Part shown: piece after piece, positions 17,434-25,840 of the stretch
Numbering within the stretch: the first letter of the stretch is position 1
How the letters are laid out: each line of letters opens with the position of its first letter
NCBI RefSeq assembly: GCF_007748095.1
Contig: NZ_CP036287.1
Span: 1,984,001 to 2,048,000, forward strand
Reading direction: 5' to 3'
Source of the DNA: Engelhardtia mirabilis
Lineage (GTDB): Bacteria > Planctomycetota > UBA1135 > GCA-002686595
DNA: 64,000 bases
Program-made: the position numbers and the translations under genes
Notes under the pieces: model-generated
The model's database searches: none
What the model was told of the DNA's origin: nothing
Seen by the model: only the letters and a program-made list of their open reading frames with translations

Positions 17434-19905
17434 CTACTCGCGCTCGAGGTAGCCGAGCTCTTCGAGCTGGGCCCGCCGTTCGGGGCTCATGTCCTCGGCG
17501 AGGGTCAACTGGGACGCGCGGTCCTTGTCCTCGGCGTTGAGGGCCAGGATGTCCTCGATCACGGCGATCAGCTCCTCGCGCTTGGCCCACTCCTCGTCGG
17601 CCAGGTTCTCGAGCTCGAACGGATCACTGTCGAGGTGGTACAGCTCGTAGTGTTCCCCGAGGCGGCGATCGAGCTCCTTGCGGACCTCCGGGTGGTCGCC
17701 GAGCCAGTCCTTGATCTCGCCCGCCGACATCATCCGGCCGACCAGATCGGGCGCGAGCTGCTCCATCCAATCGGCGGGCAGGCGCCGGTGGCGGATCTTC
17801 GACTGGGGCGAGGCGAAGCGGTCGTCGGACCAGATCAGCTTCCAGCCGTCCAGCTCCACGCAGTGCTGGCGACCGATGCCGCCCTCGCTCCACAGGGGCA
17901 CCGGCTCCAGGGCTTCGCCCCGCATCGCGCCGGCCAGGGAACGTCCGCGCAGGAAGTCGTAGACCGGCAAGCCCACCAGGTCGAGCAGGGTCGGGTAGAG
18001 GTCCACCAGTTGCACCGCCGTCTCGACCTCGGTGCCCGACTGCGCGCCGCCCGGGAGGCGGAAGATCAGCGGGACGTGCAGGGTCTCGTCGAACAGGGTG
18101 GCGTGGTCGAAGTAGTACTCGTGGGTCAGGATCGACTCGCCGTGGTCGGCGCTGAGCACGATCAACAGGTCGTCGTAGATCCCGCGCTCCTTCAGGGACG
18201 CGAAGAGCCGGGCCAGGGCGTCGTCCACGTGGCGGATCTTGCGGTCGTAGGCGTCCGCGAACAGGCGCGTGCGCATGGACGCGGGCAGCTCGCCCTCGGG
18301 CACCTCGCCCCGGGCCACGTGGTCCGGGATCACGCGGAAGGACTGGATCTGGCCGATGCCGACCGGCTCCTGGCGCTGGGCGTCGTAGAGCTCGTCGCCC
18401 GCGAAGAGCTCGGAGTACTCCTCGCTGACCACGTAGGGCGCGTGGGGGTCCAGGGCCTGCAACATCGCGAAGAAGGGGCGCTCGTCGGTCCGCTCGTCGA
18501 GCCAGCCCTCGAAGGCCGCCGTGATCCCGTCGATGCCGCCCGAGGTGTCCCACAGGGGAATCTCGACCATCGAGCGGTCGAACAGGTCGAAGCCCTGCTC
18601 CATGCCCAGGGCGGGCTCGAGCCAGGGGTTGTCGACCCAGGCGGCCGTGTCGTAACCGGCGGCGCGCAGGGCCTCGGCCACGGTCCAGCGGTTGGGCGCG
18701 AGGTTGTACTGCTCGTAGATCACCGGCGCACGGCGCATGGCGTCGATGTCGCGCTTGTGCGCTTCCGGGTAGAGCCCGGAGAACTGCGCCATGTAGCTGT
18801 AGGCCGTCCACGGCGCGTTGGCCACGCAGCGCTCGAACTTCACGCCGTCCGCCGCCAGGGCGTCCATGGCGGGCGAGGTCGGCCGACCGTAGCCGTAGGT
18901 CGACATGTGCCGCGCGGAGAGGGTGTCGATCGAGATGAACAGGATCGACGGCCGCGGTGGGGCCATGTCGGAGTCGACCGCGGCGCGGCGCAGGTCGAGC
19001 CGCCCGCCCTCGTCGGAGAACCAGCGCAGGGTCAGGGAGGTGACCGAGTCGGTGTTCTCCGGGATCTCGAGCGTGGCCGCGAGGGGCCCGGCGTCGACCT
19101 CGACGATCTGCGAGCCCAGGACTCCGGGCTTCAGGGACCCGTCGGCGGGGTTCAGCAGTCCGAACTCGACCACCAGGTCACCGGGGCGATTGCAGTTGCC
19201 GGCCAGCTCGAGCCGCGCCGCCGGGGGCAGTTGCACCAGGTAGCGCAGCGCCGTGCCGTCGACCAACTGGGCGCTGCCGCGCCGCTCGTCGAGCTCGACC
19301 CGACGGGCCTCGCCGTACTCCACCGAGATCAGCCCGAAGCCCACGTCCGCCGCCGGCTCCGCGCCGCGGTCCAGGGGCCGCAGCTGCTGCGCCTGCAGGC
19401 GCAGGGCATTCTCGCCCTCGCGCCACAGGGGCGCGTGAGCCTCGAGGCGGTACTTGGCCGGCTCTCGGCCCAGGATCAACTCGCCGATCGGCAGGTCGTT
19501 GAGCTCGACCGTGACGCGGTCGGCCACCTCGCCCTCGGCCCGGTCCGCGCCCGGGCTGCACAGCTCGAGGGTGATGACTCGATCCTGTGCCGCGACCGCG
19601 GGGAGCTGCAACCAGACGGTGCGCGCGCGGCTGAAGGAGTGCTCCCCGACCCCCGGCACCCGCGAGCGGATCCACTCCGACCCGGCGCCCCAATACAGGG
19701 CGTCGCTGCCGAGCACGTCGCCGTCGAGACTGCCGAGCTGCTGGATGACCGAATCCGGCTGGCGGGCCAGGAGTTCGATCCCGGAGCCGGCCGGCGCGGG
19801 CTGCGGGGGCTTGCTGCAGGCGGCGAGGGCCGCGAGACCGGCTGCGAGGAGCAGCGGCGCGGGTCGACGGCCGCACCGGCGAGTTTGGGCGTGGGACCCG
19901 GACAT
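17434..19905 (-). CDS. Sulfatase-superfamily lipoprotein with Thr nucleophile, paralogue A
   Basis: 823 residues from the ATG at 19905, followed by a lipoprotein signal with lipobox LAAC. An unknown beta-rich domain of about 270 residues comes first, then an alkaline phosphatase/sulfatase-superfamily domain. Metal residues are in FISIDTLSARHMSTYGYG and later SADHGES. The position of the FGly Cys in real sulfatases is taken by APWTAYSY (T367), so it is more likely a phosphodiesterase, phosphotransferase or an inactive binder than a classical sulfatase. The final part has the family's usual EWAKREELIA-type helices. Two paralogues follow at 25841 and 28679. The start is 404 bp from the divergent FG-GAP gene. 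Confidence 0.85.
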   Translation of the reverse strand: MSGSHAQTRRCGRRPAPLLLAAGLAALAACSKPPQPAPAGSGIELLARQPDSVIQQLGSLDGDVLGSDALYWGAGSEWIRSRVPGVGEHSFSRARTVWLQLPAVAAQDRVITLELCSPGADRAEGEVADRVTVELNDLPIGELILGREPAKYRLEAHAPLWREGENALRLQAQQLRPLDRGAEPAADVGFGLISVEYGEARRVELDERRGSAQLVDGTALRYLVQLPPAARLELAGNCNRPGDLVVEFGLLNPADGSLKPGVLGSQIVEVDAGPLAATLEIPENTDSVTSLTLRWFSDEGGRLDLRRAAVDSDMAPPRPSILFISIDTLSARHMSTYGYGRPTSPAMDALAADGVKFERCVANAPWTAYSYMAQFSGLYPEAHKRDIDAMRRAPVIYEQYNLAPNRWTVAEALRAAGYDTAAWVDNPWLEPALGMEQGFDLFDRSMVEIPLWDTSGGIDGITAAFEGWLDERTDERPFFAMLQALDPHAPYVVSEEYSELFAGDELYDAQRQEPVGIGQIQSFRVIPDHVARGEVPEGELPASMRTRLFADAYDRKIRHVDDALARLFASLKERGIYDDLLIVLSADHGESILTHEYYFDHATLFDETLHVPLIFRLPGGAQSGTEVETAVQLVDLYPTLLDLVGLPVYDFLRGRSLAGAMRGEALEPVPLWSEGGIGRQHCVELDGWKLIWSDDRFASPQSKIRHRRLPADWMEQLAPDLVGRMMSAGEIKDWLGDHPEVRKELDRRLGEHYELYHLDSDPFELENLADEEWAKREELIAVIEDILALNAEDKDRASQLTLAEDMSPERRAQLEELGYLERE

Positions 19906-20309
19906 GGGGAGAATCTGGGATACCGGTGGGCCTGGATCGAGGGGTCGCCACGCTCGCCGTGGGACTCGGGCCAGGAGTCTAGCCCGCAGCAGGCAACAGG
20001 ATCGGCGCCCAGCGGACCCAATCGTCGACCCGCGCTCCCCGCTCGTCCGCCGCTGGCACCCTGCGAAGCGACCGGTTCTCGGTGGAGCGTGGCGCCCGAC
20101 AGCCGAGGATGGTTCACGGGCCGTTGTCGGCGATCGCGTCGGCGGCATTTGCCGCGCGTCCCCCGTGGGATGGGGCGCGGCGGTTTCGCTCGCGGCGCTC
20201 GGACGCCGAGGCCATCGACCTGCCGGGCCCGGCGGACCCTCGCCCCCGGGTGGAGCGGCGCCCTCGGCGGTCATGCCGGCGCCGTCGCGCGCCAGGGTCC
20301 CCATGGCGC
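19906..20309. other. Gene-free divergent promoter interval
   Basis: 404 bp between paralogue A and the FG-GAP lipoprotein gene, which are divergent. ORFs across it are extensions of shadow frames with Arg-rich composition. No repeat or clear promoter was identified. Confidence 0.5.
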
Positions 20310-21947
20310 ATGATGGGCGCCATGGCGGGCAGGACCGGGAAGCGATTGGAGCGGGCGATGGTCGTCGCTGTCCTGTCGTGCGCGATCACGGCCTGCTCCG
20401 ATTCGAGGGCCGGGGGCGATGCGGCCGGTGGTTCCACACTGTCGGGGGGATCCTCGACCGATGGTGCTCCGCCGAATGGTGCGGCTCGCGGCAGCGCCTC
20501 CGAGGCTCTCTCGGATGACGGGGCGCGGCTCGGCGGTCTGGGCGACCTGCCGCGACCGGCTGCCGCGGCGCCGCGCATCCTGGAAGGCACCGACCGCGAC
20601 GACCACCTGGGCCATGCCCTGTCGGCCCCCGGGCGGATCGCCCCGGGGGGCGCGACGATCCTGGCCGTGGGCGGCGGCACCAAGTGGGAGGAGTCCCGGG
20701 CCGAGCGCAACCTGAAGCGCGATTGCCTGGCCCTCTTCGCCCTGGGTTCCGGAGCCCCCGACTTACCCCTGCTCACGATCGAGGGCGTGCGCGGCGGGGA
20801 TCGCTTCGCCTTCGACCTGTGCCTCGCGCCCGGGCTGCTGGGCGATCCGGGCCTGACCGATCTGGTCGCCGGCGCGCCACGCGGACCGGTGGTCAAGCTC
20901 GGCGACGAGCAACGCCCGGCCGAGCGCGGGGCGCTCTACATCTTCGCGGCGCAGACCTTGGTGGCCGGGCGCGGCGGCGAGTTGACCTCGGCCGAGGCCG
21001 ACCTGGTCCTGGTCGGACCCAGCGACGGTGGCCGGCTGGGTTACAGCGTGGCTGCCGCCGGTGACCTCGACGGCGACGGCATCGGCGATCTCGTCGCCGG
21101 CGCGCCCGGCGGCCCCCTGGCTGCGGCCGACGGGGGCCGGGTGCTCCTGATCTCGGGCGCGCGGCTGCGGGCCCTGCGCGAATCCGGGCGCCGCCGGGTG
21201 GCGGTCGACGACGCGGAGCTGGCGGCGCGCACCCTGTGCGTCGGCGCGCCGGGCGATCTGCTGGGCAGCGACGTGGCGGTGGTCGCCGCCGGGAGCGGGC
21301 ACGGGTTGATCGCCGCGGGCGCGCCCCAGTGCGCCTGGGACGCGGAGGCCGACACCTTCCTGGCCACCGGCGGCGAGGGCCGCGGCTACGTCGTGGTCGC
21401 GGACGGGTCGGCTGAGGGCGCGGGGGCCCCGCGACGCATCGGGGGCGGCGATCCGCTGGCCTCGTTCGGCAAGGCCGTGGCCTGGCTCGCACCGCCGGGG
21501 CGCTCGCCGCTCCTGGCCGTGGGCTCACCCCTGGCCGCGGCGGAGGCGGGTGCCGACTCGGGCCGCGTCGCGATCCACGACCTGGATCGGGCCGAGGCCC
21601 TCGCGGTGCTCACCGGCGAGCGCGCCGAGGGTCGCTTCGGTTGGAGCCTGGCCGCATCGAGTGACGGTGCCTGGCTCGCGGTCGGCGCGCCCAACGACTC
21701 GATCGCACGCACGGGCGAAGAGGCAGCCATCGGCTATCGGCGTGGGACGGTCTCGTTGGTGCCGGTGCCGGCCTCCGGAGTCGTCGGCGAGCGGACCGCC
21801 TTCCACGGCCAGGACGCGCGCGACCACTTCGGCTACGCGGTGTCGCCCCAGGAGGCGCCGGGGAGCTTCTGGGGCGGCGCCTTGGCCTGGCCCGGGGAAG
21901 GCGGCACCGAGGTCGGTCGCGTCTACGCCCTGACTGCGGACGGCTGA
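20310..21947 (+). CDS. FG-GAP (integrin alpha-like) repeat lipoprotein
   Basis: 545 residues from the ATG at 20310; in-frame ATGs follow at 20313 and 20322. The signal peptide ends in a lipobox (AITAC), so the protein should be lipid-anchored. About seven beta-propeller blades of FG-GAP type can be traced, such as GRLGYSVAAAGDLDGDGIGDLV with a Ca-binding DxDGDG loop, and RFGWSLAASSDGAWLAVGAP and HFGYAVS units. Such propellers bind ligands at the cell surface. No enzymatic domain is present. A degenerate 21-bp tandem repeat begins a few bases after its stop. Confidence 0.85.
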   Translation: MMGAMAGRTGKRLERAMVVAVLSCAITACSDSRAGGDAAGGSTLSGGSSTDGAPPNGAARGSASEALSDDGARLGGLGDLPRPAAAAPRILEGTDRDDHLGHALSAPGRIAPGGATILAVGGGTKWEESRAERNLKRDCLALFALGSGAPDLPLLTIEGVRGGDRFAFDLCLAPGLLGDPGLTDLVAGAPRGPVVKLGDEQRPAERGALYIFAAQTLVAGRGGELTSAEADLVLVGPSDGGRLGYSVAAAGDLDGDGIGDLVAGAPGGPLAAADGGRVLLISGARLRALRESGRRRVAVDDAELAARTLCVGAPGDLLGSDVAVVAAGSGHGLIAAGAPQCAWDAEADTFLATGGEGRGYVVVADGSAEGAGAPRRIGGGDPLASFGKAVAWLAPPGRSPLLAVGSPLAAAEAGADSGRVAIHDLDRAEALAVLTGERAEGRFGWSLAASSDGAWLAVGAPNDSIARTGEEAAIGYRRGTVSLVPVPASGVVGERTAFHGQDARDHFGYAVSPQEAPGSFWGGALAWPGEGGTEVGRVYALTADG

Positions 21948-21952
21948 GGCGG

Positions 21953-22099
21953 GCCCGCCAACGGCGAGGTCCCGTTCGCCGACGACCGGGCGCTGTCTGT
22001 CGACGTCGGCAAGCTGTCCAACGACGGCTGGGCTCTGTCCGCCGACCAGCGGGCTGAGTCCTCCGACCGCAGGGGCTCGCCGGCCGACGGATGGCTCGG
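21953..22099. repeat. Degenerate 21-bp tandem repeat, about seven units
   Basis: Units start at 21953, 21974, 21995, 22016, 22037, 22058 and 22079. Most begin GTC or GTT and carry a CCGACG-like core at positions 5-11, then a GGGCT-like end. Spacing is exactly 21 bp throughout although single bases vary, so this is an old array. It lies between the FG-GAP stop and the SGNH gene. A 21-bp unit would be seven codons, but no convincing gene uses it. Confidence 0.6.
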
Positions 22100-22187
22100 C
22101 ATCGCCGCGGCGGGTCTCGGCGCTCCCACGGGGGCTATACTCGCGCGCCGCGGCAGCGCCCGTCCCCCCGATGAACCCGAGTCGCCA

Positions 22188-23549
22188 GTGCGCCCACGCA
22201 TCGTTCCACCTCGCGCGTGGACCGGTCGACCCAACGGGTGGGCGACGGACGGTCGTCCGAGACCAATCGTGAGCAGCGCCGAGTCGCAGATCGGAACGGG
22301 CACCCTCGGGCTCGAGGACGCGGAGCCCGACGGTTCGCGCCCGGTGATCCGCGGGCCGATCCTGCGTCAACTGCTGGCGGTGCTGGTCGGCGTCCTGGTG
22401 GGGATGGTGCTGGTCGATCAGCTCGTGGTCTGGTGGGACATCGACCAGGAGGGCGACGACGAGAACCGCCCGATCATGCAGCACGAGCACATCGGCTGGG
22501 TGAATCGGCCGCACTTCGTGAACCCGGAGTTCGAGACCGAGCTCGACCGCTTCGGTCTGCGCAACCCGGAGATCCCCGAGGACTGTCCGCCCGACGAGGT
22601 CCGACTGGTCGGCTTCGGCGCCTCGCGCACCTTCGGGGCCGGCGGCGCGATGCAGTCGTGGTGCTGGAACTACGCCCTGGAAGAGCTGCTGGCCGGGCGC
22701 GGCTTCCGCGTGCTGAACGGGGGCGTGAGCGGCTACTCGCTGTTGCAGTCCTGTCGCCGCGCGGAGGCCTATCTGGACCCGCTCGAGCCGGACCTGGTGT
22801 TCGTCGTGGCGAGTCCCGGGGCCCAGTTGATGCTGGACTCGTCCCTGGCGCGGCGCTGGGTGCGCGCCGGCGACGACTCGGACGAGATGATCCCCGCGGA
22901 CGTGGTCGAGGGCTGGCCCGAGGCGCTGGTGCCCCTCGTGATCGACGCGCACCGCTACCTGAACTCGGTCTCGGGCATCTACCGCCGACACCGCGCAAAG
23001 TTCCAGACGGGCGGCAACCGGGTCGCGTCGGTGCAGCGCTGGATGGTCAGCCGCGACGAGCCTTCTGAAGTGGCCGCGCAGATGCTGAGCGCGACCCTGG
23101 ACGAGGCCCAGGCCCTGGGCGCGGCCTGCGCCGAGCGGGGCATCGAGCTGCGGATCCTGGTCCTGCCCGAGATCTGGCAGGACTCCGCCGTGACCTGGCG
23201 CTCGTTCCTGCGTCGCAACCAGCAGGCCGGCGCCCCACCGGTCGACACGCCCCGGCGCGAGCCGACCACGGTGCTGGAGGAGCTCCTGCAAGAGCGCGGA
23301 CTGGCCACCTGGAACTTCTTCGACGAGGTCGACCGCATGGGGCGCGACCGCGAGCGCTTCGTCATGGGCGACAACCACCACTGGTCCAAGGCGGGCCACG
23401 AGGTGATCGCCCGCGGGATCGTGGAGCGCCTGCGCGAGGAGGGGCTGTTGCAGTCCCTGCGCGAGCGCCGCGCCGCGGCGCCGCGCACGCGCCCCTTCGG
23501 CGAGAACCCCTTCCCCGACACCGGGGCTGACGGGAGCCGCACGCCTTGA
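22188..23549 (+). CDS. SGNH-hydrolase-like protein, MBOAT partner (AlgJ/AlgX-type role)
   Basis: 453 residues as given from a GTG at 22188. A GTG at 22269 (residue 28) is an equally possible start. One membrane helix (about residues 58-80) anchors the protein, the rest being extracytosolic. SGNH marks are block I in GFGASRTFG (S146), Gly in NGGVSGYS and the catalytic Asp/His of GDNHHWSKAGH near residue 400. The stop overlaps the start of an MBOAT gene. In alginate and cellulose acetylation, such pairs pass acyl groups from the MBOAT to a periplasmic SGNH acyltransferase, so surface-polysaccharide O-acylation is likely. Confidence 0.83.
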   Translation: MRPRIVPPRAWTGRPNGWATDGRPRPIVSSAESQIGTGTLGLEDAEPDGSRPVIRGPILRQLLAVLVGVLVGMVLVDQLVVWWDIDQEGDDENRPIMQHEHIGWVNRPHFVNPEFETELDRFGLRNPEIPEDCPPDEVRLVGFGASRTFGAGGAMQSWCWNYALEELLAGRGFRVLNGGVSGYSLLQSCRRAEAYLDPLEPDLVFVVASPGAQLMLDSSLARRWVRAGDDSDEMIPADVVEGWPEALVPLVIDAHRYLNSVSGIYRRHRAKFQTGGNRVASVQRWMVSRDEPSEVAAQMLSATLDEAQALGAACAERGIELRILVLPEIWQDSAVTWRSFLRRNQQAGAPPVDTPRREPTTVLEELLQERGLATWNFFDEVDRMGRDRERFVMGDNHHWSKAGHEVIARGIVERLREEGLLQSLRERRAAAPRTRPFGENPFPDTGADGSRTP

Positions 23550-25009
23550 ACTTCCACAGCGTCGGGTTCCTCGCGTTCCTCGCGATCGTCGTGCTGCTCT
23601 TCTGGGCCCTGGCCAACCGCCGGGAGCTGCGGCTGACGATGCTGTTCGCGGCGTCGCTGGTCTTCTACGGCAGCTACGAGGCCTGGTACCTGAGCCTGAT
23701 CCTGTTCTCGACCCTGCTCGACTACTGGTGCGGGGCGCAGATCCACCGCGCGGCCCAGGCGGACGACTCGCGGCGCAAGCGGCGCTACCTGCTGATCTCC
23801 CTGGTCGGCAACCTCGGCGTGCTGGGCTTCTTCAAGTACACCGACTGGATCGTCGAGAGCGTCCAGTTGCTGTGCACGACGCTGGGTCTCGAGGTGGACC
23901 TGTGGGCCGCGCGCACCTCGCTGCTGCCGGCGGGGCTGCTCGACTCGAACTTCGGGCGCATCATCGTGCCCGTCGGGATCAGCTTCTACACCTTCCAGAC
24001 GCTCAGCTACACGATCGACATCTACCGCGGGGTGCTCGCCCCGGCCAAGAACCTGCGCGACTTCGGCCTGTTCGTGGCCTTCTTCCCGCAGCTCGTCGCG
24101 GGCCCGATCGTGCGCGCGATCGACTTCCTGCCGCAGCTCGAGCTGCGTCCGCGCTTCGATCGCCAGCGCCTGCGCGAGGGCCTGTGGCGCATGGTCACGG
24201 GCCTGCTCAAGAAGGTCGCCATCGCCGACATCCTGGGCGCGTACCTGGTCGATCCGGTCTACAACAGTCCCGGCGACTACTCCTGGGTCGTGCACCTGCT
24301 CGCGGTCTACGGCTTCGCCTTCCAGATCTACTACGACTTCTCGGGCTACTCCGACATCGCCATCGGCGCCGCCAAGCTCTTGGGCTTCGACCTGCCCGAG
24401 AACTTCGATCTGCCCTACCGCTCGCGCTCGGTGCGCGAGTTCTGGCGTCGCTGGCACATCAGCCTGTCGACCTGGGTGCGCGACTACATCTACTTCCCCC
24501 TGGGCGGCTCGCGCGGCAGCGAATGGCGCGTGGCGCGCAACCTGCTGATCACGATGCTGGTGATCGGCGTCTGGCACGGGGCCAGCATCCTGTGGGTCAT
24601 CTACGGCCTGATGCAGGGCCTCTCGATGATCGGCGAGCGCTTCTTCGAGCGCCTGCGCGGCGGTCGGCCCTGGGCCACGACGCGGGCCAAGAGCGCCGTG
24701 TCCTGGTTCCTGACCTTCAACTTCACGGCCCTGACCTGCATGTTCGTGCGCGCCCTCGATGCGGACCAGATCCTCGGCGTGGCGACCGAGTTCGGCGACG
24801 GCGCCCTGGGTGCCATCGGCGAGTGGGGCTGGTGGGCGCTGATCGGCGGCGCCCTGCTGCACTGGTACCCGCCGGCGATCACCGAGGCCGTGCGGCGCGC
24901 CTTCCACCGCGCGCCGACGCCGGTGGTCGGGATCATCACCGGCCTCGCCGCGGGGTGCGTGGCGGTGCTGGTGGTGGGCGAGACTCCCTACATCTACTTC
25001 CAGTTCTGA
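23546..25009 (+). CDS. MBOAT-family O-acyltransferase (AlgI/DltB-like)
   Basis: 487 residues from a TTG at 23546, overlapping the upstream stop (TTGA), which argues for coupled translation. About 11 hydrophobic segments. Diagnostic motifs are FKYTDW near residue 96, the FYTFQTLSYTIDIYRG segment, a YYDFSGYSDIAIG loop, FWRRWHISLSTWVRDYIY (H304) and the invariant catalytic GVWHGAS (H344). It is a full-length membrane acyltransferase that moves acyl, usually acetyl, groups across the inner membrane for polysaccharide modification, here with the SGNH protein. It converges on the cytochrome gene, 12 bp apart. Confidence 0.93.
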   Translation: MNFHSVGFLAFLAIVVLLFWALANRRELRLTMLFAASLVFYGSYEAWYLSLILFSTLLDYWCGAQIHRAAQADDSRRKRRYLLISLVGNLGVLGFFKYTDWIVESVQLLCTTLGLEVDLWAARTSLLPAGLLDSNFGRIIVPVGISFYTFQTLSYTIDIYRGVLAPAKNLRDFGLFVAFFPQLVAGPIVRAIDFLPQLELRPRFDRQRLREGLWRMVTGLLKKVAIADILGAYLVDPVYNSPGDYSWVVHLLAVYGFAFQIYYDFSGYSDIAIGAAKLLGFDLPENFDLPYRSRSVREFWRRWHISLSTWVRDYIYFPLGGSRGSEWRVARNLLITMLVIGVWHGASILWVIYGLMQGLSMIGERFFERLRGGRPWATTRAKSAVSWFLTFNFTALTCMFVRALDADQILGVATEFGDGALGAIGEWGWWALIGGALLHWYPPAITEAVRRAFHRAPTPVVGIITGLAAGCVAVLVVGETPYIYFQF

Positions 25010-25025
25010 GCGCGCAGGCGCTCAG
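25006..25025. terminator. Hairpin embedding both convergent stop codons
   Basis: CTGAGCGC (25006-25013), loop GCAG, GCGCTCAG (25018-25025). The stem carries the TGA of the MBOAT gene and, on the other strand, the TGA of the cytochrome gene. It is an 8-bp perfect inverted repeat without a T-tract, so terminator function is plausible but weak. Confidence 0.4.
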
Positions 25026-25789
25026 GCGTCCTTCGGACGCCCGCCCGGCAGCCACAGGTCGAGGGTGATCAACACCAGCCCCAGACCCAGGCCGATGCCG
25101 AAGGCCGCGCCGCCACCCAGGATGGCCCAGACCAACGCGGCGTGCTCGCGCGCCAGGAGCTGGCCGCCGAGGTCCGCGAAGGCGCCGAGTCCGCCGGCGA
25201 GCAGCGGCAGGCAGCGCAGGGGCGTCCAGAAGCGCGTCGCCGCGGCCAGCAGCCCGATGATCGCGACCAACATCCCGATCGCGGTCGCGTGGGTGTGCAT
25301 CGACATGATCAGGATGTCGCGCGGCACCGGGATGATCTCCTTGTCCGAGACCATGCGCGACACGTCCTCCCAGTAGACCAGGGGCAGGGACTGGGCGCCC
25401 ACGACGCCGCTGTCCGCCGCGTGGCACTGCACGCAGGAGCGGGCCATGATCTCGGCCGGCGCCATGAAGTCGAGCTCCAGATCGTCGTAGCCGTCGATCA
25501 GGTTGTCGCCGGCGAGCCAGTCCTCGAGGGCCTTGCGTTCCTCCGCCGGCAGGTTGGCGGGGTGGGAGATCTCGCGGGCCAGGACCGCCCGCAGGGGCGC
25601 CTCCACCCGCACGCCGTGGTACGCGCCGAGCACGTCCTCGAAGGACAGCCCGGGCTCGCCGTCGTTCTTCTGGTGGTGGGTCTCGAGGTGGCGCATCGAC
25701 GACCACAGGCCGATGGCCAGGGCGCCGACCACGCCCGTGAGTCCGAGGCGGGCGAAGAAGGGCAGGCTGCGCAGGCGGAAGCTGGTCAC
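25022..25789 (-). CDS. Membrane-bound c-type cytochrome, four helices
   Basis: 255 residues. A membrane helix at about 12-30 is followed by a periplasmic part of about 125 residues with a single CVQCH heme-c site (C119, C122, H123). Three more helices follow (about 160-185, 192-212, 218-245). A His pair in MSMHTHATAIG (about 165-167), at the start of the second helix, could ligate a b-type heme. It lacks known quinol oxidase or terminal oxidase motifs. Role inferred: electron transfer between the membrane and a periplasmic partner. The start is an ATG at 25789. Confidence 0.72.
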   Translation of the reverse strand: MTSFRLRSLPFFARLGLTGVVGALAIGLWSSMRHLETHHQKNDGEPGLSFEDVLGAYHGVRVEAPLRAVLAREISHPANLPAEERKALEDWLAGDNLIDGYDDLELDFMAPAEIMARSCVQCHAADSGVVGAQSLPLVYWEDVSRMVSDKEIIPVPRDILIMSMHTHATAIGMLVAIIGLLAAATRFWTPLRCLPLLAGGLGAFADLGGQLLAREHAALVWAILGGGAAFGIGLGLGLVLITLDLWLPGGRPKDA

Positions 25790-25840
25790 GGATCGAATCG
25801 GAGTTGGGGGGAGGGGGAGCTCGCCGCGCGCGGCTCGCGT

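Noticed and set aside
17326..20313. 995-residue plus-strand ORF
   Set aside because: Antisense to paralogue A over its full length, whose domains are clear.
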